Positions 8,664-16,171 of a stretch of 64,000 bases of DNA are shown piece by piece (within the stretch, counting starts at the first letter, position 1; each line of letters opens with the position of its first letter). The stretch spans positions 1 through 64,000 of the forward strand of contig UQSH01000006.1 in assembly GCA_900543795.1 (NCBI GenBank), read 5' to 3'. The translations under genes and the position numbers were made by a program. Below the pieces are notes generated by a model. It was not told the origin of the DNA. It did not search any database and saw nothing but the letters and a program-made list of their open reading frames with translations. The DNA comes from an uncultured Oscillospiraceae bacterium (GTDB taxonomy: Bacteria; Bacillota; Clostridia; Oscillospirales; Acutalibacteraceae).

Positions 8664-10160
8664 TTACAATTCAAGAAGCTTAAATACCATTTCGCTCATA
8701 TCCTCTTTATTGCAAACATTTTTAAATCTAATTTGCTTTTCCTTGAGCGAGGCAAGAGGCTTCGGAACCTCTGCACCCGTAACGCTGTTAAGCTCACTTA
8801 CCATATCAAATTCATCAAGCTGAGGGGTTTTACCGCCTAAAACGGCAGATAAAACGCTCTTTGAGAATTTATACGGAGAAGCGGTTGAATCAATAACCGT
8901 TGGTATATCGTCGCCTGTTGATTTTACATATTCATCATAAACATTAACCGCAACTGCCGTGTGAGTATCGCAAAGATAATGATACCTTTCAAAATGCTCT
9001 TTAATAGTTGAGTTAACATCATCCTCGGCAGTAAATCCGGCATCGAATACAGCCTGAATATCGGAGATTAACTTATCGGAAACCGTATATTCTCCGTTTT
9101 CGGCAAGACTGCTCATAAGCTCTCTAACGAGCGAGTCATCCTCGCCGCTTATATGATAAAGTAGTCTTTCAAGATTTGAAGAAATAAGAATATCCATACT
9201 CGGAGATGTTGTTGTATAAAAATCTCTGTTTTTGTTATATGTTCCGGTTTTAAGGAAATCGGTTAAAACATTGTTTGAATTAGAAGCACAAACAAGAGTT
9301 TTGATCGGAACACCCATTCTTTTAGCATAGTATCCTGCAAGAATGTTTCCGAAATTACCCGTTGGAACAACAACATTAATTTCATCGCCTTTGTTGATTT
9401 TGCCCATATTGAGCATATCACAGTATGCCGAGAAATAGTAAACAATCTGCGGAACAAGTCTGCCCCAGTTAATAGAATTTGCAGAAGAGAACATCATATT
9501 CTTTTCGGCAAGCTTTTCTTTAATTTCATTATTTGTAAAAATTGATTTAACTGCACTTTGAGCATCGTCAAAATTTCCGTTGATTGCACAAACGGAAACA
9601 TTGGCTCCCTCCTGCGTTGTCATTTGAAGCTTCTGCATAGGAGAAACGCCGTCAACAGGATAGAAAACAAGAATTTTTGTTTTGTCAACATCCTTGAAGC
9701 CTTCAAGAGCGGCTTTGCCGGTATCACCCGAGGTTGCAACGAGAATAACGATTGTTTTGCCCTCTGCCGTTTTCTTTGCTGAAACAGTCATAAGATAAGG
9801 AAGCAATTGAAGCGCCATATCCTTGAAGGCACAGGTTGGTCCGTGCCACAGCTCAAGTATATTTTTATTACCGTCAATGTTAACCGTTGGAGCAACTGCA
9901 TCGCTTGAGAATTTGCCTGAACCGTAAGCACCGTTTACACAGTAATCAAGCTCCTCTTCGGAAAAATCGGTTAAAAATTCACGCAAAACAGTTTTTGCTC
10001 TGTCTATATAGCCCATAGAAGCCATGGAGCAGATTTTATCAATTGAAAACTGCGGGATTTCGCAGGGAACGAAAAGTCCGCCCTCTTCACTGATGCCCTG
10101 CGCAATAGCCTGTGCAGATGAAACCTTTATTGATTTATCCCTTGTTGAAGTATAAAGCAT
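8664..10160 (-). CDS. thrC: Threonine synthase
   Basis: PLP enzyme that converts O-phosphohomoserine to L-threonine. The 498 residues place it in the longer threonine synthase subfamily that begins with the YTSTRDKS motif. The PLP lysine is in CAFKDMALQ (about residue 113), with SGDTGKAA near 145 as the phosphate-binding loop. It lies about 40 bases after yraN, so it may be read through from the rbgA-rnhB-yraN message. No T-box leader is visible, and hom and thrB are not in this window. Confidence 0.93.
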   Translation of the reverse strand: MLYTSTRDKSIKVSSAQAIAQGISEEGGLFVPCEIPQFSIDKICSMASMGYIDRAKTVLREFLTDFSEEELDYCVNGAYGSGKFSSDAVAPTVNIDGNKNILELWHGPTCAFKDMALQLLPYLMTVSAKKTAEGKTIVILVATSGDTGKAALEGFKDVDKTKILVFYPVDGVSPMQKLQMTTQEGANVSVCAINGNFDDAQSAVKSIFTNNEIKEKLAEKNMMFSSANSINWGRLVPQIVYYFSAYCDMLNMGKINKGDEINVVVPTGNFGNILAGYYAKRMGVPIKTLVCASNSNNVLTDFLKTGTYNKNRDFYTTTSPSMDILISSNLERLLYHISGEDDSLVRELMSSLAENGEYTVSDKLISDIQAVFDAGFTAEDDVNSTIKEHFERYHYLCDTHTAVAVNVYDEYVKSTGDDIPTVIDSTASPYKFSKSVLSAVLGGKTPQLDEFDMVSELNSVTGAEVPKPLASLKEKQIRFKNVCNKEDMSEMVFKLLEL

Positions 10161-10201
10161 AATTATTCTCCTGTTAGCTGTTAATAATTCTTTTATGTAT
10201 T

Positions 10202-10555
10202 TTAATATAAATCAAAAGCATTTTCAAGGTATTTTATGGATTTAATACGGTTATTTTCGCAAAACACTTCTGCTACATCAAATCTCGGCTGCAAATCGCA
10301 TTTATTATTTGCAAGATAAATCTTTGCGGCGGCAATTATTTTTCTTTGCTTTGCCTTATCAACAAATTCCATTGGCGAGGCAATTGAGCTTTCGTTTCTC
10401 ATTTTAACCTCGATAAAGCAAATATAATTCCCCTTTTTCATTATTAAATCAATTTCGCCGAATCTGCATGAATAGTTTACATCAACAAGAACATATTTTT
10501 TCTTTTGAAGATACTCGCAGGTCTTCATTTCGGCAAGTCTTCCGAGATTATTCAT
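10202..10555 (-). CDS. YraN/UPF0102 family nuclease-like protein
   Basis: A 117-residue protein with the restriction-endonuclease-like core of UPF0102: GRLAE at the start, the E...FGEIDLI motif (about residues 30-37) and CFIEVKMR (about 47-54), which gives the D-(E/Q)xK catalytic pattern. A role in DNA processing is supposed but unproven. Its ATG overlaps the rnhB stop (ATGA), so it is translationally coupled to RNase HII, a frequent pairing. Confidence 0.85.
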   Translation of the reverse strand: MNNLGRLAEMKTCEYLQKKKYVLVDVNYSCRFGEIDLIMKKGNYICFIEVKMRNESSIASPMEFVDKAKQRKIIAAAKIYLANNKCDLQPRFDVAEVFCENNRIKSIKYLENAFDLY

Positions 10556-11163
10556 TTATTAAGCACCTTTTTCAGAAAAGTTTTTCTGTGAATTTCACAT
10601 ATTCCGTACTTTTCAATCATTTCATAATGAAGCTTTGTGCCGTAGCCCTTATGCTTTTCAAACTGATATTCGGGAAATTTTTCTGCCATTTCAAGCATAT
10701 ATCTGTCTCTTGAAACCTTTGCAAGAATAGAAGCAGCGGCAACAGACATTGATTTTGAATCGCCTTTTACAACAGTTAAAGCCTGTGTGTTTCCCAAATC
10801 GGGAGCCCTGTTGCCGTCAACTATTGCAAGCTGAGGCGGCTCCTTTAAGCCGTTTACTGCCCTTTTCATAGCAAGAAAGGTTGCCTGAAGAATATTAATC
10901 TCATCAATTTCCTTTTGATCTGCAATGCCGATTGAATAATCCTTACATTCGGAAATTATTTTATCAAAAAGCTCTTCCCTTTTCTTTTCGGAAAGCTTTT
11001 TTGAGTCGTTTACACCCTCAATAATTTGACCGTCATAAAGAACTACTGCGGCGGCATAAACAGGTCCTGCAAGAGGACCTCTGCCTGCTTCGTCAACACC
11101 GCAAACCGAAACAAAGCCATTGCTTTTTGCTTCATTTTCATATAAAAGCCAATCCATAATCAC
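10552..11163 (-). CDS. rnhB: Ribonuclease HII
   Basis: Removes ribonucleotides and RNA from RNA-DNA hybrids. Catalytic acids are in the GVDEAGRGPLAGPV motif (about residues 22-35), with the conserved VDGN near 115 and KGDSKS near 130. It is 201-203 residues long. Two starts are possible: GTG 11163, whose GTGA overlaps the rbgA stop, or ATG 11157. No strong ribosome site separates them, so coupling to rbgA is likely. Confidence 0.94.
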   Translation of the reverse strand: MIMDWLLYENEAKSNGFVSVCGVDEAGRGPLAGPVYAAAVVLYDGQIIEGVNDSKKLSEKKREELFDKIISECKDYSIGIADQKEIDEINILQATFLAMKRAVNGLKEPPQLAIVDGNRAPDLGNTQALTVVKGDSKSMSVAAASILAKVSRDRYMLEMAEKFPEYQFEKHKGYGTKLHYEMIEKYGICEIHRKTFLKKVLNK

Positions 11164-12023
11164 GGCAGCTCGAAAGTTATTTTTCCGAGCCTTCCTCCTC
11201 TGAATTCATCACAAACTATTGCGGCGGCACGCTCATAATCAATATCTCCGCCCTTAATTAAAAAGCCTCGTTTTTTGCCTATCATTTCAAGTATTTCCCA
11301 GCCCTGCTTATCATCAAGGCCTGAAATTTTATATCTTTGCTCTATCATTTCGGGATGCGTTTTATTAAGTGCTTCAAGAAGACGGCAGGCAAGCGCTTCT
11401 ATATCGGTTACCTCGTCTTTAACTGAGCCTATAAACGCAAGCTTATCCCCTACTGCGGGATCATCAAATTTCGGCCAAAGAACGCCGGGAGTATCTAAAA
11501 GCTCAATTCCGGAGCCGACGGCGAACCATTGATTGCTTCTTGTTACGCCTGCTTTATCTGCAACAACTGCCTTATTTTTTCCTGCCATTCTGTTTATAAA
11601 CGAAGATTTTCCGGTATTAGGAATACCGACAACCATTAACCTTAAAGGCTTACCGGACATTCCCTTTTCGTTATTTCTTTCGATAATCCCTTTTAATGCC
11701 TCTCTGCAAGCAGCTGTAAATCTGTTTAATCCCTTACCTGTTTTGCAGTCAACCGCAAGGGCATAAAAGCCCTTTGATTTATAATAATCAAGCCACATTT
11801 TAGTTGCCTTATCATCAGCCATATCACTTTTATTAAGAAGGATTATACGAGGCTTTCTTTTTATCATTGAATCCAATTCGGGATTTGCGCTTGAACAAGG
11901 TATTCTTGCGTCAACAATTTCAACAACACCGTCAACAAGATTTAAGCTTTCTTTAATAAGCCTTCTTGTTTTTGCCATGTGTCCGGGAAACCATTGAACA
12001 TATTGCTTTTGAAAATCCGGCAT
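11160..12023 (-). CDS. rbgA: Ribosome biogenesis GTPase RbgA (YlqF)
   Basis: Circularly permuted GTPase needed for late 50S maturation. The motif order is permuted as expected: G4 LNKSD (near residue 57), then G1 GIPNTGKSS (near 130), then G3 DTPGV (near 173). The 287-residue length is typical. It begins the message rbgA-rnhB-yraN(-thrC) with an AAGGAGG ribosome site and its own promoter, just downstream of the rplS terminator. The adjacency of rplS and rbgA is conserved in Firmicutes. Confidence 0.94.
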   Translation of the reverse strand: MPDFQKQYVQWFPGHMAKTRRLIKESLNLVDGVVEIVDARIPCSSANPELDSMIKRKPRIILLNKSDMADDKATKMWLDYYKSKGFYALAVDCKTGKGLNRFTAACREALKGIIERNNEKGMSGKPLRLMVVGIPNTGKSSFINRMAGKNKAVVADKAGVTRSNQWFAVGSGIELLDTPGVLWPKFDDPAVGDKLAFIGSVKDEVTDIEALACRLLEALNKTHPEMIEQRYKISGLDDKQGWEILEMIGKKRGFLIKGGDIDYERAAAIVCDEFRGGRLGKITFELP

Positions 12024-12044
12024 ACAATCGCCTCCTTATGTTAA

Positions 12045-12073
12045 ATTATACTGTAACAAAGCAAAAATTTCAA
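12045..12073 (-). promoter_or_regulatory. Sigma-A promoter for rbgA-rnhB-yraN
   Basis: TTGAAA (12073-12068), a 17-base spacer and TATAAT (12050-12045) on the minus strand, 22 bases before the rbgA start. Confidence 0.75.
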
Positions 12074-12100
12074 ATATTATATTATTTCACCATAAAAGAA

Positions 12101-12123
12101 AAAACCGCCTCTTCAGAGACGGT
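12101..12123 (-). terminator. Intrinsic terminator of rplS
   Basis: An 8-bp stem with one G-U pair (12123-12116 and 12111-12104) and a 4-base loop, followed on the minus strand by a run of T, immediately after the rplS stop. Confidence 0.85.
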
Positions 12124-12133
12124 GATTTTTCCG

Positions 12134-12475
12134 TTAGATATCTTCCTTAACTTTTGCAGCTTTGCCGACTCTGTCGCGAAGATAATAAAGCTTCGCACGG
12201 CGAACCTTACCCTTGCGGATAACCTGAACAGAATCAACATTTGCAGAATGAAGCGGGAAAACACGCTCAACGCCTACGCCATAGGAAACGCGGCGAACTG
12301 TGAATGTTTTTGAAACGCCTGAACCCTTAATGGCAATAACTGTTCCCTCAAACATTTGGATTCTTTCGTTTTTACCCTCACGGATACGAACACCGACCTT
12401 TACGGTATCACCGATTGAAAATTCGGGTAATTCTTTTTTCATACTGCTTTCAGCAATAATTTTGAGTGCGTCCAT
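12134..12475 (-). CDS. rplS: 50S ribosomal protein L19
   Basis: A 113-residue r-protein at the 30S-50S interface. The conserved GDTVKVGVRIREG (residues 22-34) and the C-terminal RRAKLYYLRDRVGKAA are present. It is transcribed alone, from a strong promoter through a 117-base structured leader, to a terminator. AGGAGG stands 7 bases before the ATG. The leader suggests feedback control by L19 itself. Confidence 0.97.
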   Translation of the reverse strand: MDALKIIAESSMKKELPEFSIGDTVKVGVRIREGKNERIQMFEGTVIAIKGSGVSKTFTVRRVSYGVGVERVFPLHSANVDSVQVIRKGKVRRAKLYYLRDRVGKAAKVKEDI

Positions 12476-12592
12476 TATTTTTCCTCCTTTTAATTTATCG
12501 GATGTTCATAACAAAATATGAAAGAGGACCATCCGCTTAAATGCTTAACGCATAGCATTTAACGCGTTGCGGGATAGCAACGGAACAAATGC
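12476..12592 (-). promoter_or_regulatory. Structured rplS leader, probable L19 autoregulatory element
   Basis: RNA from the predicted start at about 12592 to the ATG can form two hairpins. The first pairs GCATTT (12592-12587) with AAATGC (12560-12555) and contains an inner stem CGTTGC/GCAACG (12582-12577 with 12570-12565). The second pairs CGGATG (12535-12530) with CATCCG (12504-12499), stacked on TTCATA/TATGAA. The same AAATGC can instead pair with a later GCATTT (12544-12539), so two folds compete. A bulge TCCTC (12528-12524) is complementary to GAGGA in the ribosome site. L19 leaders are known in Bacillota; the match here was not tested against a model. Confidence 0.65.
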
Positions 12593-12598
12593 TTGAAT

Positions 12599-12627
12599 AA
12601 TATATCATAAGTTTAGAAAAAAAGCAA
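12599..12627 (-). promoter_or_regulatory. Sigma-A promoter for rplS
   Basis: TTGCTT (12627-12622), a 17-base spacer and TATATT (12604-12599) on the minus strand. This puts the first base of the message at about 12592, exactly where the first leader stem begins. Confidence 0.7.
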
Positions 12628-12641
12628 GTGTTTTTTATTTT

Positions 12642-13307
12642 TTATCTGAATTCTTTGTAATTTTTATCAAGAAGAGCAATTCTTGATATGCTTTTCCACT
12701 CAAAATCCGTATCAATAAGGCGGATTATTGTGTCAAAAAACAGGCTTGGATTTAAGTTTTTATCGGGACCTGCGGCAAGCCGTGCATTTAAAACAACTGC
12801 ACCGTCTCTGACAGAAAGAGAATACTTATCAATATACGGTTTAATATCTGTTTCTTTAAGAACTTTTCTTCTGCCCTGCTTGCCCTTTTTTAAGGCCATA
12901 ATGCAATCGGAGGAAAAAACCTCTTTGATTTTACTTAAAGCCGTTTCATTATCCTTAAATTCGATTTTATAAACATAATCGGAAAAAGCAATTTCACTGC
13001 AATCTCTGAAATCCTCGTAAACACGCTGAATTTTAATACCTGTTGGCAAAACCGCATTAAGCCTGTTTTTAATTTCCTCGTCGGTTATATCCCCTGTTAT
13101 CCTTAAATCTACGCTTTCGCAAAGGCTTTCAACTCCTAAGGAGAGCGGAAGCGAAAAGCTCATATAGGGATGAGGATTAAAGCCCTCAGTGTACCAAAGA
13201 GGTATTTGCGCCCTCGACAATGCACGGGAAATGCAACGGTTTATATCAAGGTGGCTTATATATTTGCATCTGTCTGTTTTTGAAAAAACAAGTCTAACCT
13301 CTCGCAT
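12642..13307 (-). CDS. TIGR03936 (DUF2344) radical SAM-associated protein
   Basis: A 221-residue protein that begins with the family's VRLVFSKTDRCKYISHLD pattern and continues with YTEGFNPHPYMSFSLPL near residue 38. In other Firmicutes it lies beside or is fused to the TIGR03960 radical SAM protein, as here, where the two genes overlap by 14 bases. It is thought to act with that enzyme, perhaps in RNA or ribosome modification; the reaction is not established. Confidence 0.85.
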   Translation of the reverse strand: MREVRLVFSKTDRCKYISHLDINRCISRALSRAQIPLWYTEGFNPHPYMSFSLPLSLGVESLCESVDLRITGDITDEEIKNRLNAVLPTGIKIQRVYEDFRDCSEIAFSDYVYKIEFKDNETALSKIKEVFSSDCIMALKKGKQGRRKVLKETDIKPYIDKYSLSVRDGAVVLNARLAAGPDKNLNPSLFFDTIIRLIDTDFEWKSISRIALLDKNYKEFR

Positions 13308-15135
13308 CGCAGCTACCTCCGTTTAATTTATTGGCACCGCAGCCTGCGCATTTAATACGGCAATGCGGAGTGGTTTTGTTTTCATAAGCCTTTTTATTTT
13401 CATTTTCAAGAAATTTTCTTGAAACCCCGAAATCAAGATGATCCCACGGAAGCACCTCTTCAAACGGTCTCTTTCTGCGTGTGTAAAAATCCGGGTCAAT
13501 GGAATTTTTTTCAAAGGCTTCAAGCCACGCATCAAAATTAAATCTGTCGTCCCACGAATCAAAGGTACAACCGAGCTTGTAGGCGTCAAGAATAACCTTG
13601 CCGAGCCGTCTGTCTCCTCTTGCAAGAACTCCTTCAAGAAGAGAAGTTGGCGTTTCGTGGTACGAAACCTTAATTTTTTTACTTGGAATTGATTCAAGCA
13701 GGTGCTTTTGCTTTTCTTTAAGAGCTTCCATTGAATCCTCTGCTTCCCATTGAAACGGAGTAAAGGGCTTCGGAATAAAAGAAGCGCAGCTGACGGATAC
13801 TTGAACACCCGTTCCCTTTTGCCTGTTTGGATTTTTATAAAAGGAATGAACAACCTCCATTGCAAGATTTGCTATTCCCTCAATATCCTCCATAGTTTCG
13901 GTCGGAAGACCCATCATAAAATAAAGCTTAACAGATGTCCAGCCGGAATCAAACGCCCTTGTGCAGGTGCGTATAACCTCTTCTTCCGTAATATTCTTAT
14001 TGATAACATCTCTAAGCCTTTGTGTGCCTGCCTCGGGAGCAAATGTAAGGCCGCTTCGTCTGACCTGATTAAGCTTATCTGCAAGCTCATCGGAGAAATT
14101 ATCAATTCTTAATGAAGGAAGAGAAAGGTTGATTTTATCCTTAACCGTCCAATCAATAAGAGAGGTCAACATTTCATTAACGCAGCTATGGTCTGAGGTT
14201 GAGAGAGAGCATAGAGAAAGCTCATCATAGCCTGTTGATTTTATAAGTGCCTTTGCCTGCTCGTTTATTGTTTCAACGCTTTTTTCGCGAATAGGTCTGT
14301 ATGTAAACCCTGCCTGACAGAAACGGCAACCTCTTATACAACCGCGGAAAATTTCCTCAACTGCTCTGTCGTGGACAATGCTTATAAACGGAACGACAAA
14401 TTCCTTTGGATAAAAGCATTTGTTTAAATCGGAAACAACTGCTTTTTTAACCTTTGCAGGAGCATTATTTAAAGGCATAATTTCTTTAAGTGTTCCGTCG
14501 TCATTATAGCTATCTTTATAAAATGACGGAACATAAACACCCGTTATATCCTTTGCTTCGCAAAGAAATTCAAATTTGCTTTTGCCCTCTTTTTTGCATT
14601 TTTTAAGTAGATCAAGAACCTCCATAGTTGATTCCTCGCCGTCTCCGAGGAAAACTATATCAAGAAAATCTGCAAGAGGCTCGGGATTGCAGGCACAGGG
14701 ACCGCCTGCGCAGATGATGGGAGTCAGTTCTGTTCTGTCCTCTGCTTTAAGAGAAATACCTGCCAAATCAAGCATATTAAGAACATTTGTGTATGAAAGC
14801 TCATACATAAGAGTAAAGCCTATAATATCAAAATCCTTTATGTAATCGGAGCTTTCGAGCGCAAAAAGAGGAACATTATTTTTGCGCATCTGCTCCTCCA
14901 TATCGGTATCGGGAGCAAAAACCCTTTCGCACCAAGCGTCCTCACGCGAATTAACAAGAGAGTATAATATTTTCATGCCGAGATGGCTCATTCCGATTTC
15001 GTATAAATCGGGAAAGCAAAAGGCATATCTTATATCAACACTATCAGCGTCCTTAACTACGCAGTTTAGCTCTCCGCCTGCATATCTTGCAGGCTTTTGA
15101 ACATATTGAAGAATTTTTTCAACTTCCTTTTTCAT
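13294..15135 (-). CDS. TIGR03960 B12-binding-domain radical SAM protein
   Basis: A 613-residue enzyme of unknown substrate. An N-terminal cobalamin-binding-like Rossmann domain (about 20-190, with CAGGPCACNPEPL) precedes a radical SAM core whose [4Fe-4S] motif is CIRGCRFC (CxxxCxxC, near residue 263). A Cys-rich C-terminal tail (CRIKCAGCGAN) may hold a further cluster. The next gene is its TIGR03936 partner. The pair lies between a M50 peptidase gene and rplS, a layout shared with many clostridia. Confidence 0.88.
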   Translation of the reverse strand: MKKEVEKILQYVQKPARYAGGELNCVVKDADSVDIRYAFCFPDLYEIGMSHLGMKILYSLVNSREDAWCERVFAPDTDMEEQMRKNNVPLFALESSDYIKDFDIIGFTLMYELSYTNVLNMLDLAGISLKAEDRTELTPIICAGGPCACNPEPLADFLDIVFLGDGEESTMEVLDLLKKCKKEGKSKFEFLCEAKDITGVYVPSFYKDSYNDDGTLKEIMPLNNAPAKVKKAVVSDLNKCFYPKEFVVPFISIVHDRAVEEIFRGCIRGCRFCQAGFTYRPIREKSVETINEQAKALIKSTGYDELSLCSLSTSDHSCVNEMLTSLIDWTVKDKINLSLPSLRIDNFSDELADKLNQVRRSGLTFAPEAGTQRLRDVINKNITEEEVIRTCTRAFDSGWTSVKLYFMMGLPTETMEDIEGIANLAMEVVHSFYKNPNRQKGTGVQVSVSCASFIPKPFTPFQWEAEDSMEALKEKQKHLLESIPSKKIKVSYHETPTSLLEGVLARGDRRLGKVILDAYKLGCTFDSWDDRFNFDAWLEAFEKNSIDPDFYTRRKRPFEEVLPWDHLDFGVSRKFLENENKKAYENKTTPHCRIKCAGCGANKLNGGSCDARG

Positions 15136-15650
15136 AAATACCTCAAATTAAATATAATTAAATAGCAGGTTACCAAAAACAAAGAAACAGAATGACTGTT
15201 AATAATTAAATAAATTGAAAAAGCAAACGATATAACAAGCAATATAGCGGTTATAGCCTTTTCTGCTTTGGGAAAAATAAGGCTCATTATCCTGCCTCCG
15301 TCAAGCGGAAAAACAGGAAAAATATTTAAAACGAAAAGAAACAGATTAACATCATCTTTAAGAAAAATATAAAAAAGCAAATTAACGGCAGGGCCGCTTA
15401 AATAAACAACCGCTTCCTTAAAAGCAGACAAGGCGTTTTCATATTTTATTCCAACACCGAAAAAAGAAAACCGAATTAAATACGGGCGTACACCGAATAA
15501 AAGCAAGACAAAAAGATGTCCAAGCTCGTGTAAAACAGAAAAAATTAATATTAAAATTGCTTTATTATATCCCGAAAAAACGGCAAAGCATAAAATAAGA
15601 ATAAATGAAAAATCTATTTTGATTTTTGTTGAATTAACAGAAAGCTCCAA
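15132..15650 (-). CDS. M50 family (site-2 type) membrane metalloprotease
   Basis: A 172-residue protein with several hydrophobic segments. The zinc motif HELGH is near residue 41 and the third-ligand motif FPVFPLDGGRI near 115, which fits a minimal SpoIVFB/S2P-like intramembrane protease. The start is TTG 15650 with a moderate ACGGTGA site. The stop overlaps the next ORF by 4 bases (ATGA). A specific sporulation role (SpoIVFB) cannot be assigned, since there is no C-terminal CBS domain and no spoIVFA beside it. Confidence 0.8.
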   Translation of the reverse strand: MELSVNSTKIKIDFSFILILCFAVFSGYNKAILILIFSVLHELGHLFVLLLFGVRPYLIRFSFFGVGIKYENALSAFKEAVVYLSGPAVNLLFYIFLKDDVNLFLFVLNIFPVFPLDGGRIMSLIFPKAEKAITAILLVISFAFSIYLIINSHSVSLFLVTCYLIIFNLRYL

Positions 15651-15657
15651 ATAATCA

Positions 15658-15673
15658 CCGTAAAATTTTACGG
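15658..15673. repeat. 16-bp perfect palindrome upstream of the M50 gene
   Basis: CCGTAAAATTTTACGG lies between the ruvX stop and the start of the M50 peptidase and overlaps its presumed ribosome site. It could be an operator or a small RNA hairpin that affects translation. Confidence 0.4.
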
Positions 15674-15683
15674 CGAAAAAGAA

Positions 15684-16094
15684 TTATTTATTCTTATCCA
15701 AATAAGATTGAAGAATAACGCAGGCAGAAACGGCGTCAACCGTTTCCTTGCGCTTTTTACCTCTAACATTATTATCGGATAAATAGGCGTGCGCAATAAC
15801 CGTCGTGAGCCGCTCATCCTGATATTCAATCGGAATTGATACAAGGCGTGAAAGCTCCTCGCCGAGTGCTTTACACTCATCGCATCTGTATCCGTAGCTT
15901 CCGTCCATATTTCTCGGAAGACCGATAACAATTTTTTCAGCCTTTAATTCTACTGAAAGTGCACAAAGCCTTTGTGCAAGCTTTGGCATATAGGATTCCT
16001 TAATAACACAATTTGGGGAAGCGAGTATTTCCTTTTTATCACATACGGCAACACCTGTTCTGACATCACCGTAATCAACAGACATAATAACCAT
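15684..16094 (-). CDS. ruvX: RuvX/YqgF-type putative pre-16S rRNA nuclease (Holliday junction resolvase-like)
   Basis: RNase H-fold protein that processes the 5' end of 16S rRNA in tested species. It begins MSVDYGDVRTGVAV, the family signature with the first catalytic aspartate, has VIGLPRNMDGS near residue 75, and ends with DAVSACVILQ, with the last aspartate. The frame runs up to 16133, but a terminator hairpin and T-run (16151-16108) occupy that extension. ATG 16094 is therefore preferred, giving 136 residues. Confidence 0.88.
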   Translation of the reverse strand: MVIMSVDYGDVRTGVAVCDKKEILASPNCVIKESYMPKLAQRLCALSVELKAEKIVIGLPRNMDGSYGYRCDECKALGEELSRLVSIPIEYQDERLTTVIAHAYLSDNNVRGKKRKETVDAVSACVILQSYLDKNK

Positions 16095-16107
16095 ATAATT
16101 ACCGTTT

Positions 16108-16151
16108 AAAAAAACAACATATAACGGCACCATAAATAATGATGCCGTTAT
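16108..16151 (-). terminator. Terminator after the class A PBP gene
   Basis: The arms ATAACGGCA and TGCCGTTAT (16151-16143 and 16129-16121) with an inner CAT/ATG pairing form a hairpin 20 bases after the PBP stop. Seven T follow after a short gap. Confidence 0.65.
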
Positions 16152-16171
16152 TAATTTGAATAAATAAATTT

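Noticed and set aside
10161..10201. T-box or threonine attenuator for thrC
   Set aside because: Only about 40 bases separate yraN and thrC, too short for such a leader.
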